Shown here: positions 6,216 to 6,316 of the stretch, one piece after another
How positions within the stretch are numbered: the stretch's first letter is position 1
Layout: each line of letters opens with the position of its first letter
Origin: Candidatus Latescibacterota bacterium
GTDB lineage: Bacteria; Latescibacterota; MVCY01
Assembly (NCBI GenBank): GCA_030608245.1
Contig: JAUWEO010000110.1
Span: forward strand, 1-6,316
Length of the DNA: 6,316 nt
Direction: 5' to 3'
Translations under genes and position numbers: made by a program
Notes under the pieces: generated by a model
What the model saw: the letters and a program-made list of their open reading frames with translations, nothing else
What the model was told of the DNA's origin: nothing
Database searches by the model: none

Positions 6216-6316
6216 ATGAACCAATCCGCAACAATCTCACTCACCAAGAAACAGCAGCGCACCGGGATGCGACTGGCGTATCTTGGACAGGCCACCGGAG
6301 CGATTCTTCCTCAACT
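6216..6316 (+). CDS. N-terminus of an unrecognised protein, possibly a membrane transporter (partial)
   Basis: After an in-frame TAA at 6201-6203, ATG 6216 opens a frame that stays open to the window edge: 33 complete codons. The protein starts with a polar, basic segment (MNQSATISLTKKQQRTGMR) followed by LAYLGQATGAILPQ, where a hydrophobic helix may begin. A short basic tail before a Gly-containing first helix is common in major-facilitator transporters, but this is a guess from little sequence. No good Shine-Dalgarno is seen before 6216. ATG 6267 is an alternative that would begin just before the hydrophobic part. Its position after the RraA-like gene would suit an uptake-plus-catabolism pair. 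Confidence 0.45.
   Translation, partial: MNQSATISLTKKQQRTGMRLAYLGQATGAILPQ

Overview
The window looks like chromosomal DNA from a Gram-negative bacterium. It encodes a lipid A biosynthesis hydrolase (LpxH type), a large predicted outer-membrane beta-barrel with a signal peptide and a C-terminal phenylalanine, and the housekeeping rRNA methyltransferase RsmA. The LpxH-type protein carries a GDFFDFWFEY-like motif and GNHD, which by recall resembles forms from the Bacteroidetes/FCB side more than the E. coli enzyme. I therefore lean to an FCB-group or related uncultured lineage, but the sequence alone does not fix the taxon.

Layout, all on the + strand. (1) 1-87 is probably the C-terminus of a membrane protein cut by the window edge. 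(2) 88-365 is a leader with a candidate promoter and a perfect 14-bp inverted repeat at 266-297. (3) About 366-5139 is a compact four-gene run: lpxH-like phosphoesterase, rsmA, an unrecognised beta-barrel protein, and a class-III PLP aminotransferase. The junctions are 22, 5 and about 22 nt, so co-transcription is likely. (4) 5140-5438 is a 299-nt spacer holding a 25-codon orphan reading frame, two short palindromes and a 92-bp imperfect palindrome. The arms of the large palindrome are each built from three octamers of the form NCACNAAG. (5) 5439-6104 is an RraA/HMG-aldolase-family gene with its own strong ribosome binding site. (6) 6105-6316 has a short spacer and then the first 33 complete codons of a gene that runs off the edge, possibly a transporter.

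The first four genes have an envelope theme: LpxH makes the lipid A precursor, the barrel sits in the outer membrane, and the aminotransferase resembles those that aminate sugars for surface polysaccharides. RsmA is a ribosome-maturation passenger. The RraA-like gene and the partial gene after it look like a separate unit, perhaps catabolic.

I see no CRISPR array, transposase, tRNA or rRNA, and no clearly new multi-gene system. The least explained items are the barrel protein, the perfect hairpin in front of lpxH, and the repeat-rich spacer with a possible gene remnant.
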